Source: Kappaphycus alvarezii
Lineage: Eukaryota; Rhodophyta; Florideophyceae; Gigartinales; Solieriaceae
Assembly: GCA_002205965.3 (NCBI GenBank)
Contig: NADL03000748.1
Span: 2,599,018 to 2,663,017, forward strand
Reading direction: 5' to 3'
Length of the DNA: 64,000 nucleotides
The stretch's first letter is position 1. Each line of letters begins with the position of its first letter. Below are positions 37,683-49,400 of the stretch, piece after piece. The notes beneath the pieces are model-generated. The model saw only the letters and a list, made by a program, of their open reading frames with translations. It ran no database searches and was not told the origin of the DNA. The position numbers were made by a program, and so were the translations under genes.

Positions 37683-37846
37683 TTTATTAATAGAAACAGA
37701 ACGGAAGTTGCAAAATTTGCGTAGCATAGACTAGCTCCGCTCGTGCTTGCTCCCCTTCCTCGGACTATTCGGCTACTCGCTTCGCTCGTCGCAAGGCGCG
37801 TCATTCATCGACTTTGGCCTCGCTCTCTACGCTATATAAACGTCCT

Positions 37847-39088
37847 TTAATCTTCGCTATCTCCACGTCTGTTCCAATGGATATTCATTGGTGCGTTGGT
37901 CAACTTCGCGTGCTCTTTCTTGCTCTCCGTGAGATCCAATGTCTTTCTCCAAACCTCTGCTTGCTCATATGTTGACTCCGGTCTTCTCGTATTCTCAAGA
38001 ATAGCTGTCAGAGTCTCATATGATATATCTACATCAATCTTGAATCTCTCAGTTCCATTGTATTCACGATCCTCTGCTACCATATTATGCATTGTAAAGC
38101 AAGCTTTCATCACGTTAGTCATATCCCATATACTTTGTAGTATGCAAGGTTGGTATAGAATTACAAAACGTGCAAACAAAACCCCAAACACAAGCTCCAC
38201 AGCCTTCCTTGCAGATGACTGCATGCTTGAGTACAACTTCTCCTTCGCACTACGTGGTTTTCCTAATGGCTTGATAAATATCCTGAAGTCTGGATATATT
38301 CCATCCGCAAGGTAATAGAAACAGTCTAGGTCCAGCTCACCTACTTTGCTTGACGGTCGAGATGGTGGCCAATTGTCGCCTCTTATTGCATTAAAAAGCA
38401 AGCTTTGGTTTAGAATATACTTTTCATTCTTTGCTCCTGGTATACCAAACATTAAATGCCAATTTCGTGGATCATCGTCGCACACAACTTCCATTCTACA
38501 AACAGTATTCTTGTCTTTTCCCTCATACTGACCCTGCAAACCAACTGGAAATTTGTCCCATTCCCAAGATGCACCATATACTACTCCAATACTAACATAG
38601 AATCCCAGAGAGTGATACTGTTTTTTCATCTTGAGCACTTCAGAACTATCAGGATACCTTAACCATTCATCTTCATAAACCGTTACTACATACTCAGTAA
38701 ATCGTTTTATCAAGAATAAATTGGAGCTTTCTGATGTTCTGGTATACTCTACAATAGCGTCTGCAGAGCTTCCTTGACAAAGCATCTGGAGGGCCTCAGT
38801 AAGTTTCTGATCAATACTTGCTCCCAGCAAGACAGTGGCATTGCTCCTTTGATGAAACGTGGTCCCAATAGAACAAACGGCTACATGTAGCTTCTCATAT
38901 ATAGTCTTGGAAACGACATATCGACGCTCGAATTATAAGTCCGAGAATACAGGATGACCAACGTTGGTGCGACAAAAGTAGTCCTTATGGATTTGATCCC
39001 CACCCTGCTTCATGTCGCGCTGCCTTTTCGGGCTACGACCGGGCTCAGTTCTTCCTGTCCTCCTTTTTCTTGAGCCTGAATTTGCCAT
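37847..39088 (-). mobile_element. PIF/Harbinger (Plant_tran family) transposase, copy 5, one internal stop
   Basis: ATG at 39088 starts MANSGSRKRRTGRTEPGRSP. The frame is open for 413 codons except for one TAA at 38933-38935. From 38830 on, 327 codons are uninterrupted. Family landmarks are EALQMLCQGSSADAIVEYTR, WEWDKFPVGLQGQYEGKD (family 'WxWKNCPxAWxGQY'), NWHLMFGIPGAKNE, YYLADGIYPDFRIFIKP (second catalytic Asp), RKAVELVFGVLFARF (catalytic Glu) and MKACFTMHNMVAED. At the first catalytic position the family has G-S-I/L-D; here the sequence is SIGVVYGASWEW, so the Asp appears lost. It is the best preserved transposase in the window and has no frame shifts. Confidence 0.88.
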
Positions 39089-39547
39089 AACTAAAGCGGT
39101 GAAGCCTGAAATAGAAGCTTAAAGCAGCGACATAAACTGCTCTATGTCCCTCTCTGAGGAGGATACACTGCTGCCTCAACTGGGTTGGGCAAGGATACCA
39201 TTGAGGGGGATTTGCTCAAACCCAAAATGCCGTAATCACAGTTTGGGGCGGCCAGTGATATTTTTACAGTTATGCAATTTTTTCGGGGTTTTCGCAAAGA
39301 CCGTTGGCAATGCTCTGGTGGGATAACAATGATTGCGCTATCTACTGTAATTATACTACTATTAGTTTGATCATTTTTAAATCATATTTTATCTATATAA
39401 AATATGTAATTATATATATATATATAACATAGATAAATATAAAGTTATCTTTATAAAGAAAAAAATTCAAAGGATAACTACAGAGTCGTGAAATATAACG
39501 CCGTGATTAAGGTAGTACATTTTTACACTGATAGCAAGTACAATATG

Positions 39548-39561
39548 TATCCCTAATGCCA
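39548..39561 (+). repeat. Left terminal inverted repeat of the piggyBac-like element
   Basis: Identical to the reverse complement of 43394-43407 over 14 bases. Confidence 0.85.
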
Positions 39562-39616
39562 GCAACGTTCACAAAAGTGAACTTCGCAAAAGAATGGTTT
39601 TGTTAGTTAGGGCCCC

Positions 39617-42600
39617 ATGTTCACTTTAGTGAACATAAGGCTGAAATTCTCAACCCAGTTTTGTCGTAAACGGCTTGATCTGATCCAATTTCGTGCTTTG
39701 TATTCAATTCAAGACATTAGAAGGAGCATTTCAGGCTTTCCATTTTTGAAATCGGACCACATCCGGCCATTCAAAACCACGCCAAAGTTCGACTATCATC
39801 CGGCATCTACCATTCCCGATCTTCTCGCTCCCTTGCACCCACACGTGAACTCAATGTCGTGGAATCCAGCTCCTTCCGCTCCACAAGAAGTCCAAAGGCA
39901 TGCCGACGAACATGCGCTTGGCGCAGAACAACAAATAAGCGGACAAGCACCATCCGGAGCAACTGTACTTGTTGGGGATAGAGATCGAGCTGAACGTACA
40001 GATACTGGGTCAACTAGTGTACAAGGTGGTATCACAACTTCTGGCTTGGTCAATACCCCAAGCGCAGGCATAGGACGTGGGTCAGGTAGCAACAATGGAA
40101 GAAGAGGTGGTTTGCAAGAAGGTAGACGTCGTGTAACGGATATTTCCCAGCAACATCCTCGAGGAACAGGAACAACTTTTCGAGGTGGTAGGGGTGGATC
40201 TGCAGGTGCTCCAGGCAGGAGGCGTAGCGACATCTCAATGAATCAGCGGCAGAATTTCTGAAGATGAAAGTGCTGGTTTGATCAAGGAAGATGCAGCTTG
40301 TGTAAGCATTATGATGGGAAAGAGTTCTTTGAGAGTGTACTACAGAATAGAGCACAAATGTATGTACGGGCTGTTGCTAACAATCTACGCTTGGACCATG
40401 AAGTGAAAGAATACACTCAAACGAGAGGTGGATTTGTGCTTTTAATGATCAATAGATTGCTTATTCAGTTGCTATACTGGATGAATGAGCGTCTTCGTTT
40501 ACATAGAAGCAATGAGCAAGGATCGGCTCAAGAACTTTCGATCTACGATATGTATCGTTTCATCGCTGTGTTGATTCTTTCACACACTACAGGTCTGAGC
40601 TTTTAAAAAGCCATTTATATGCTTAAACTGGCAGGAAGCGTGCCACCGATTTTGCACTTGATGCGCTTCATTTGCAGTCACGTACTGGCATACACTTCTA
40701 ATGGGAGAGGTTCCGACGGTGATGAAACGTGGACTTCACAAAGAGATCAAACTCAGCATCTAACTGAGCTTGAGACAGTATCTTTCGCAGAGAGTCGCAA
40801 GGTCTTTTTTAACCATTGTACATGTTGGTGACTTTGGATGATAAACTTTATGGTACAAGGGCTTCAGATAACTAAGTAAAGACTTTGAGTTCTCGGAAAG
40901 CTGGCAGAGAAGGACACACTGCTGACACGGTGGCGGACGCGCTTTTCAGAGTGACTCTCGGGATTATATTTCGAAGGAGAGGGGAGTCAAAAAATGTTTC
41001 TGTTAAGATGTTGCTGGAGAAAATACTAGAGGGCCGTTGCGAATCAGCGTTAGCGGGTTATGTGGTGACTGCTGATATGGTCTATGGTAAAGGGACTTTG
41101 ATTCGCACTTTGATGGAATTTGGCTTGTGCTCGGTGTTTATCATGCCCGATAGTGTCTTGAGATGCCACTTCTCGTGGCGAAGTCCTACTACAGCCCTTT
41201 CAGGGAGGACATTCGTTTGAACATGACTCTATTCAGTGGTGCTACACAACGGGACGAAGAAAGCAAAAAGCGGTAGAGGAAGGGATAGGAGCTGTTTGTG
41301 AGGTGCTGACCTTGGGGCAGAGATGTTATCAGTAGATCAAAATGCGCGAGTTTAGGGTGACTGAGACCAACGCGGGAATTCTTCTCATGTCTGATGCAGC
41401 TGTAAGAACTCAACTTGGCGTTGATACTACGGGGGCGAACGAGAGGATGCTTTCCGGGTGGTAAAAGCTGCTACATGACGGGTGGACTAGCTCAAAATCT
41501 AAACGGAAGCGATGAAGCGAGGAACAGCCAATGAAAGTGCCGTTGTTGGTGCTCTGAAGTCTATTCCCTATGTGAAGACCGTTTTTGAAATTGGCACAGT
41601 TGCCAGAAAGGATTCAAAGTATCTGACATGATTTCCAGATGGCACAGTCTTTCTAGACATCTCTTCTTTCCAGCAATGGCAGGATTGTGCAGTTTCGTCC
41701 GGCTTTGACGGTCAGCGACTCGTGTTGAGATCTCTGGGGAATTAGACAAAGGTTGCACCTGCCATGCTCGGAGCAGCAGCTATTCTTACATGCCCTGACA
41801 TCCAGTGTTGTGATCCAGGCGATGAAACTTTCAAAAAGTATGTCTCACGAGAACAAATTGCCAAAGTGATGCACGAGTCTATTGCTATGCGTCTACAGTT
41901 TTTTACGTATTTTGTAGCTGGAGGAACAGGACTGCTTTACACCGTCATATTAAGGGTTCTGCATACTTTGTTCTCTGTATTGAGAATTGAATCATGTCTC
42001 TTGCTCGTCCTCTTGTCGAGTGGCAGTATCAAGAACCGCTATCGTTTCCAGCCTTCATTCCGAGAGAGCTACACGATGAAAATCACAGCAGGCATGCCTT
42101 CTGGAACACTGTAGATAATCATATCAAAAACAATGGCTGCTTCGTCCCCTTGAAGCTACTCAAGACTGCAGCTCAAACCTACTATTCGAAGACGAAGGCT
42201 GGTGTGGACGGAGCCACTCAGCAAAGAGCTATCATTAAAAGTGCTACATCACATCTAAAGTGGGAACAAAAACTTTTCACACAAAAGATTAAGACTGTGG
42301 GCGTAAACGCATTTGTAGCATGGAGGATGATGCAGCGGCAGGATCTGTTAGAGTCTTATGATAGCTTCAAATATATTGAGAGCTATAGCTATAATTCTCT
42401 AAAAAAATGCAACCGATGGAAGACTTCATGTTTGACCTCTCTCAAGAGCATCTAAGCTATGGGACAAGTGCAGCTGAACGGATAATTAGCGGAAATGGAA
42501 CTGAGCACCCAAACAGACCTGACCAGGCTGAAGAGGAAAAACTTATAAGCCTAGCGAAAACATGGGAGCGCCACAAGATTTCTAAGTTTAACTCTGCCCA

Positions 42601-43111
42601 AGGTACTCACCTTAGAACTGCTGTTACAGGGCACGAAGCAGTGCATGCTGAAATTCAGTACTGAGCTCTTTGTGGATTACACATGGGCGGCTATCTAGGA
42701 CATAGAACAAATTGGAATTGTGAAAAGTGCAATGTTAACCTTTGCATCAAAGTTTTTCCGGGATTTAGGAAGATCTGCTTTTCTGTCTGGCACAAGCATA
42801 AGGAACTCAAACCACGTAAAATACCAGTAAGAGCGCCATAAATTTCACGTAGTGCAGGAGATGCTAGTGCCTCAGGTCCAGTGCAACTTATCGCTTCCGA
42901 AAGTGCCAGTAGTGAAACAATTCAGGGATCGGACGAAGCAAGCAACGCAGCTCTGTCACTGGCTTTTGGTTGCAGAGCACGAGTAACCAAAAGATCTCCG
43001 AGATCTGTAGGTACCAGTAGATCGCATGCATCCCAAGAAGACGGCCAGAGTGCTACGGAACACGCTGGCTGGGAGTTGGAGCGCGTCAGGAAGAAACGGC
43101 GCACTGCATAG
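39617..43111 (+). pseudogene. piggyBac-like transposase with putative YqaJ-like nuclease domain and Cys-rich C-terminus, broken
   Basis: The coding region is read across several frames. The N-part is low complexity with Gly/Arg runs (39840-40240). The transposase part has ELSIYDMYRFIAVLILSHTT (about 40530-40590), VTLDDKLYGTRASDN (about 40830-40875) and VKTLSSRKAGREGHTADTV, then GYVVTADMVYGKGTLIRTL (about 41059-41115) and CSVFIMPD; the acidic residues fit a DDD/E core. Next comes AMKRGTANESAVVGALKS, FEIG..ARKDSKYLT and SPDGTVFLDIS (about 41510-41670), then VEI and REQIAKVMHESIAMRLQFF (about 41850-41900), the pattern of YqaJ/PD-(D/E)XK recombinases. After a helical region, a Cys-rich block CGLHMG...CEKCNVNLC (about 42667-42750) resembles the piggyBac C-terminal zinc domain. 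It ends in a basic RVRKKRRTA. A C-to-T stop (TAA near 40873) plus several frame changes make it inactive. Confidence 0.6.
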
Positions 43112-43393
43112 ATACTAAGATACCATGTGCGGGGCGCAAGTCGGGTCAGAAAGGCGAGAATAACGTGCAATAAAGTGAACATAACGCTCTATTTGAGCTG
43201 CAATCAAGTGCCGAAACACGCCATTTTAAAATTGCTGTAGCTCCAGTTCTGATGAACCTATCTTCTTCAAACTTTGTGGAATTGTCCAGTTCATTCTCCT
43301 CAAGAATTCCATAGGCTGAAAGGGAGATTTTTTTGCTGGAAAGCCAACTGCATGACTTCAAAGTCGAATTCCACAAAAGTGAACGTTAAAATT

Positions 43394-43407
43394 TGGCATT
43401 AGGGATA
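43394..43407 (-). repeat. Right terminal inverted repeat of the piggyBac-like element
   Basis: Reverse complement of the left end over 14 bases, with the shared AACGTTCAC motif a few bases inside. Confidence 0.85.
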
Positions 43408-46400
43408 TGATTTGTCTTTTAAATTCCTAGAAAATCAGATTCTTACTGTAACCCCATCAATTTCTTTCATAGCAAAGCTAATAAATAAGTTTGGTTATCA
43501 CTCTTGAGTTGAATCTAACACCAAATATCCTCCATAAATTTGAGAAAAGGTCGGAGAAGAGATTTTATGCAAAGGGCTGATATCCTTATTCAACAGTAAT
43601 TTAGAAGTAGTTTAGGAGCTAGGAATGTCCGAATGACAAGCATTAAGGGAATTGATACAGATTTCGTGGCCTTTGAAATGGAGGCTAAATCCTACCATCT
43701 CCTCAAATAGATAATGTAGTCTTTTTTTCATCACTGGTGCGAAACCATGATATTATCCTTCTCTGAGCCGAATTCTAGAAACTTGGTAGGCTTGGCCTGG
43801 AGAAATTACTCGCAAATTTTGCTAACTTACCATATAAAGTTTTTTTCCCGCATATTTCAAGCTAGAAACCCTCCCTGGTCCATTTAGTTGGACCAGGTGT
43901 TGGAGAGGGTGTTATCATTTTTGGCCGGCATTAAATAAATGAAGCTAACACTCGAAATAGTAGGGATTCGTGCCTAGAGGACATACGCTTTTCCTATTTT
44001 TTAAGTATTGTCGGAGCCTTCTGATGAAGGCTAGATATGAGAGTTATAAAATATAACAAAGCAGGAAATCGCTGAGTCCATGAAGTTTAGTAGCAGTCCG
44101 GCCTCCACATGGCAGCGAGTTCTCCATAATTCAAGCTAAAATTTGCAAGAAATCCCGTGGATCATGTCATAAAGCAAGCGGAAACCCCTAAAACGAAGGC
44201 ATCATGTGTACTATGAGACTAAGGTGCTCTAAGCAGTCGGAATGATTTCTCTTGTCGCTGTAGTATGTAGCACAAGACACACCCGTACATTATAATTTAA
44301 ACTATACGCTGTGGTTCCTCCTCAAACATTCGTCCCCTCCTGGGCAGTTACGGTTCCATTTGTCAATATAAATAATGAACCGCCGTACGCAAACACACGT
44401 TCTTGTCCGAAACAAGATAGAACTACTGAATATAAATTGTAAACTCCACTTACAGTGTATCTTCTTTTGTGGACTGCGTTGTTCCTTAGTAAAAATTATC
44501 TCTATTCATTTCCCATTCTTTGCCGCGTCGATCAAAGCCATTAATAGTAAACTGGATTGTTAACGGTACGTAAGACTTAAATTTCCGCTGAAATCCTGAT
44601 TAGTAGACTAAAATCTCTTACGCTTTCAAAACTTTACGTTAGCCGGACCGCACGGAAAAAACTTCGTGTTTTTCAACAATACTTTAATTTTGAGTCAAGA
44701 AAATCCTATTGCTCCGAATACCGGTAGCTTGTTCAAGAATGCAGATGACATGATAATAAAAAACATAGGATGAATTCAATTCAGTACCCTATTTCGAGGA
44801 TTTTCTGTATACTTCGACGAAGTCTACAATAGACTTTTTTTGCCCCACTGGCATTGGTATCGGTTCAGATACCTCGAGCGTCCAACTAACGGATCCTGTG
44901 ATTTTCGATACTATTTACGGGGTATAATGCCGCCTTCTTAGTTCCGTTTCATTCAGCAGCCATTATTTTCTTTTGTATGAAGCCTTTAAACACCCTACAT
45001 CCTCTAAAAGTTGAGAAAACTCTTAAAAGGAACTTTTGTGATATTATGGAAGGAGAGTGAACTTTACCCCTCCCGAATTCAAGCAGAATGGATTATTTAC
45101 TTTTACTTTAATTATTTATGAAGGCGAACCTAAGGGTTTTTTGTTTCCATAAATGAAGCAGAAAATTTTTCCTACTTATTTGGTTCACATCCACTGTTTT
45201 CCGAACCTTTTCTAGGCAAAAATATGATTTTTTATTATCAGTAATATCCCATGCAAATAGGCGTCATCAAATAATTTGTGGTTTTGTATGTACAAATTTT
45301 ACAATTGCCTACATTAATTTTAAGAATAACTTCACAAATATGAACTTAAAAAAATACTCCAGTACCAACTTCTATGTACTATGTAAATAGAATTTCTGAC
45401 CCGGAACGAATGCCACTTTAAATATGAAAAAATGACTAAATAAGTATCATGGAAAGATAATTCATGAGGAACATTCTCATAAAAGCGATTTTACGGGAAA
45501 AATATATTTGAGTCTATTAAAAATTTTGATACAGTGGATTAATTTTTCATGATAGTAGACTCTACAAAACTTAAATGTCCTATTGGTGTCCCATGCACCA
45601 TTATTCGGTCTTGCATCAGAATTTTATTGAAGTGTTTTTATGCTCCTTGGATTACTGAATCAAAAAATTTTCCTCGGAAGCTAAAAAGACATGTAAAAGT
45701 TTCACAAATATTGCTAAAATGTACAGGTCTCTGATTATTCCGTGCATTCAAATTTTTTTGGTATTTTTTCCTCTTGGCATTGAAACTTCAAGTTGACTTC
45801 AAGTTGGCTTCTAGTAAAATATATGGTTTCCAAGTCATGAGTAGTGTGAAATTGTTTCTATAATTTAAAATTTATACCTTTTCATTTATGTATTTGAGAC
45901 GCAAGAATCCTCGAAACATTGCTGTATCCAATGAAGTAGTTGACTCGTAAGTGAATTATCTACATACATTTAAGTAACTCAAGGTATACGAATTCTTTGT
46001 CCCCCACAAGTTCCTGTCGCTATTACGAGATGAAATCATTAATAAAGTCGTATTTATTTCGTACTTTCTCCTCTGTGAAAACCATTAATAGTGTAAAAAA
46101 TTAATACATCCTCTTATGGTACAGAAACGCCTTTTAAATTTAAACTTTCTTTACAAATTATTCGGATCTAAATACGTGTTTCAACTTCCAGGGAAACATC
46201 TCCGACTCAATCATTGATCTTGCTTAGCTGATTTTCTTGCCCAGTATTGCAAGGAAACAACCCATTTTTATTTCTTTGAAGTTATGGTTAGTTTTATTAT
46301 AAACGATTTCGAATACGTCTGAAGGGATAAATACACCGTAAAGAGAAGTTTACTTCAATCACATATTTTTATAATGAGTATATGAATGTAATACACATCC

Positions 46401-49400
46401 CTTCAATTTTTAGGTGAATTCGTAGAAATTCAAAAGCGTTTCTATTCGAATTGTGGAGATGAACATGACCGAAGCCAATAATTTACTAATACTTGATATT
46501 AATCTCGCGATTGAGAGCAATTTTGAAAGATATCTGATACAATTAGTGCGCGGCTAAATGATCTTGATCGTGAAATGATAATAGTAACTTATTCTGAGTG
46601 AAGCTAAAATAAATGAAATAATCGCACACATTTTATCTTTTTAATTAGTTCTTAACTTTTCAGGTTCTAGAACTGCTAGAAAGCAAAAAGAAGTATTTTT
46701 TGGAACTCTTGAAAGAAGCGAACAAAATTTCGATTGAAAGTTGGATGGGTCGCTATTCAATATCCCAGCTTATGATCTGCAGTTTCAAAACAAAATATAC
46801 AAAACATTTGCTCCACGTTTTACATATCTAAAAAGCCCTTCTTTCCAGTTGAGCGTGCTTATTATCTCCATGCATCTGGAAAATACCATCTTATTCATCC
46901 TATATTTATTACTTTTCGCATCAAATGAAGTTTGCATACTCCGATGATATGTTCTGTAAATATTGTTTGCGTTTCGACTGGAACAGTCTTAATGCAGCGA
47001 GTCTTAATAAATTCTACAATAGACTTTAAGAAATATTTTCCTCAATTCCACCAAGACCATAAATATATATAAAAATATACGATTAGTAGATATTGTATTG
47101 TGTGCAATAGCTGACAAATTGTTCATACCGTGCATTAATATATGAAGAGCTACAAGAGTAATTAAAGACTTGTCTATTTCATTGAGAGATACTTTTCCTT
47201 AGTATGTATAATACAGGCTGAAAACTTATCTATTCAATAATTTATTCTCTAAATTAAATTTCATTTAATCATTTTTGTTGTGTTGGCCTCAATTTTCGTC
47301 TATAAATAGCAGAAGGTGTTGTAATAATAGCTCTGAAAGCTCATGATATTTGCACCATAAATTATTTATGGAATTAAATGCGTTAAGAATCAAATTCAAT
47401 GCGTATGAGTTCTTCCATATCATTGTATGCATTTTGCAGATTAATGATAATACTTTCTGGTTCTCTTTTATGAGCTTAAATTTCAAATTAAAATATTAAT
47501 TGATATTAAGAGCAAAAATTTCGAAAACTAATAAGACAACGCCGCACCAATATGGATACACATACTTGATACCGAGGTGTTAAGCATTGAAAGGATTCAT
47601 GTTTGCTATATTCTCGTCCTTTTACATCAGAAATGAGAAATAATATACAATATCTGTCTCAAAACTTTCTTCAAAATTCTCCCTCGGTCGTTCTGTTTTT
47701 TGCATCCTTTATTAAACTAGCTGTAATTTTGGTTCCAAGAGGTAAATATATAACATTTACAGGCTTCCTGGACATTTTCCCGTAGCTTACAGCGTATTTA
47801 TTCTTCAGAATTTGATCTCATAATACTCCAGTCTTCTTGATTTGTGTATAGCTCAATCATGTTCTCGAAGAGCAAATATTTGCGTTATACGCGCCCACAA
47901 CGTCTGGTGGGGATATGAAATTTTTCGCATGCTCGACTTCATATCCTGCATAATCAACCGCTTGACGAAACGGCTCACGATAACGATAACTTCCGGCTCT
48001 AGAAATCTCTTTATCTTCATTCCAGGTATACTACAACTTTTCTTTAGACCACAGTGGCCTTCACCTGCCTAACTTTGGTAAGATGCCTTCATTCTTCGCC
48101 TTCTCAGAATTCAGAGCTCTTATATGCATTAATTTCAACCGAAACCAGTCTTCATATCTCGTTTAAGATTATTTAGCAGTTCAACTGCAGCTTTTGACCA
48201 CTAAAGGAAAACATTCGGCTGAAAATTAGAGAGCAAGGAGAGCTCATGTTGAATTGGTTGGAAGCGAAAGCGGTAAAGTCCACTTCTGCGGCAAGAAGAA
48301 CGATGAATTGCCTTGTCGGATTTCTTACGAAATTTTTCAAGGGACTAAATCTTTAAAACTCATTTCCCTAAGTAGAAATCATATATAGAACGCCTGATTC
48401 CCCTGATCTGCTTGCTATTATTCATGTATCTCCATAGTTTTGAAATTTTCGCGGCTTAAACTGGCTTCGTCAGTATTTTCTTTGCTGTTGCATTATAATA
48501 AATGTATTTAGAGTCCGGTGTAGGTATGCATTTAATTTATAAGGGCCTTCTCAAATTTAATGTTCCTTTATGATTCGAATTTGCAATATTTGATGTTCCC
48601 TCATTTATTCCTAAAGAAGAACACGTCGAAAAAATTTTCTATCGCTTTCCATTTCAAGCATTTTGGAAGGGAAAGAACTAATTTCATTTCTGCTCCGTTC
48701 ACATACCTCTCCGAACACATCTTCATATATATATGTATGTATTTCTAAAAGACAGATGCACCATCTGTATGTTTAAAATATTCCTTTACAAACGCAACCA
48801 CCCTTTAAAACTTATTGATTTGAAATCTGTTGATCCAAAATGTCATTTTCTGCAAATTTTAGATTTCATTTGAGTTCTGCCAGCCAACTAAGTATTCAAG
48901 CGCGCACATGGATTGAGTTCTACCATATTTTTTCTTTTTTATTGTGCATACATAAAACTTTAAACCTTTTTCTATGCTTCTTTCTCAGCATCTGCATAGT
49001 AAGAGCGAAGCAGTGAATGAAGTTACAGGTGAGCATCAATATATTTAAAAAGATCTTATTTGGAATGAAAGGAAGCCCAAGTTGCAGTCCGGGCAGAGGA
49101 TGAACAGGAAAGCAGAAGGAGGCTGTTGTTTGATGTGCTTGTAGATTTTCAGGTGCGTTTGATGGTCAAAAAGGGTATTCCAAACGTTGTACGGCAAAAA
49201 GGGAGATTTTATCTCCGATTTCCTGGTCCTTCTCCTTTTTCTCCTTCCCTATAGAGTCTTTTGTACTGGATTCACGGCACCTCTTCAGCTACTTATCTGT
49301 CTTCTTCCTAATAATGAACTTTCGTTTCTTTGCCTACCTCCAGCCCATGAAATGAAGGATGCGCTTTGATCCTAAATGCAGACTTAGTACCCCCTAACCG

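Larger units (their letters stand above)
39548..43407 (+). mobile_element. Complete piggyBac-like DNA transposon with 14-bp terminal inverted repeats
   Basis: The ends are perfect inverted repeats: TATCCCTAATGCCA at 39548-39561 and its complement at 43394-43407. The CCCT start is typical of piggyBac ends. Just inside, AACGTTCAC recurs at both ends (39564-39572; complement about 43379-43387). Further GTTCAC/GTGAAC palindromes lie at 39619-39634 and 43175-43180, so the subterminal regions carry an iterated binding-site-like motif. The expected TTAA target duplication is not seen; the flanks read GTAT and ATAT. One plus-strand coding region fills the interior (see the transposase entry). Confidence 0.75.

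Noticed and set aside
39410..39430. AT dinucleotide run as a meaningful element
   Set aside because: A short simple-sequence repeat, common in AT-rich spacers.
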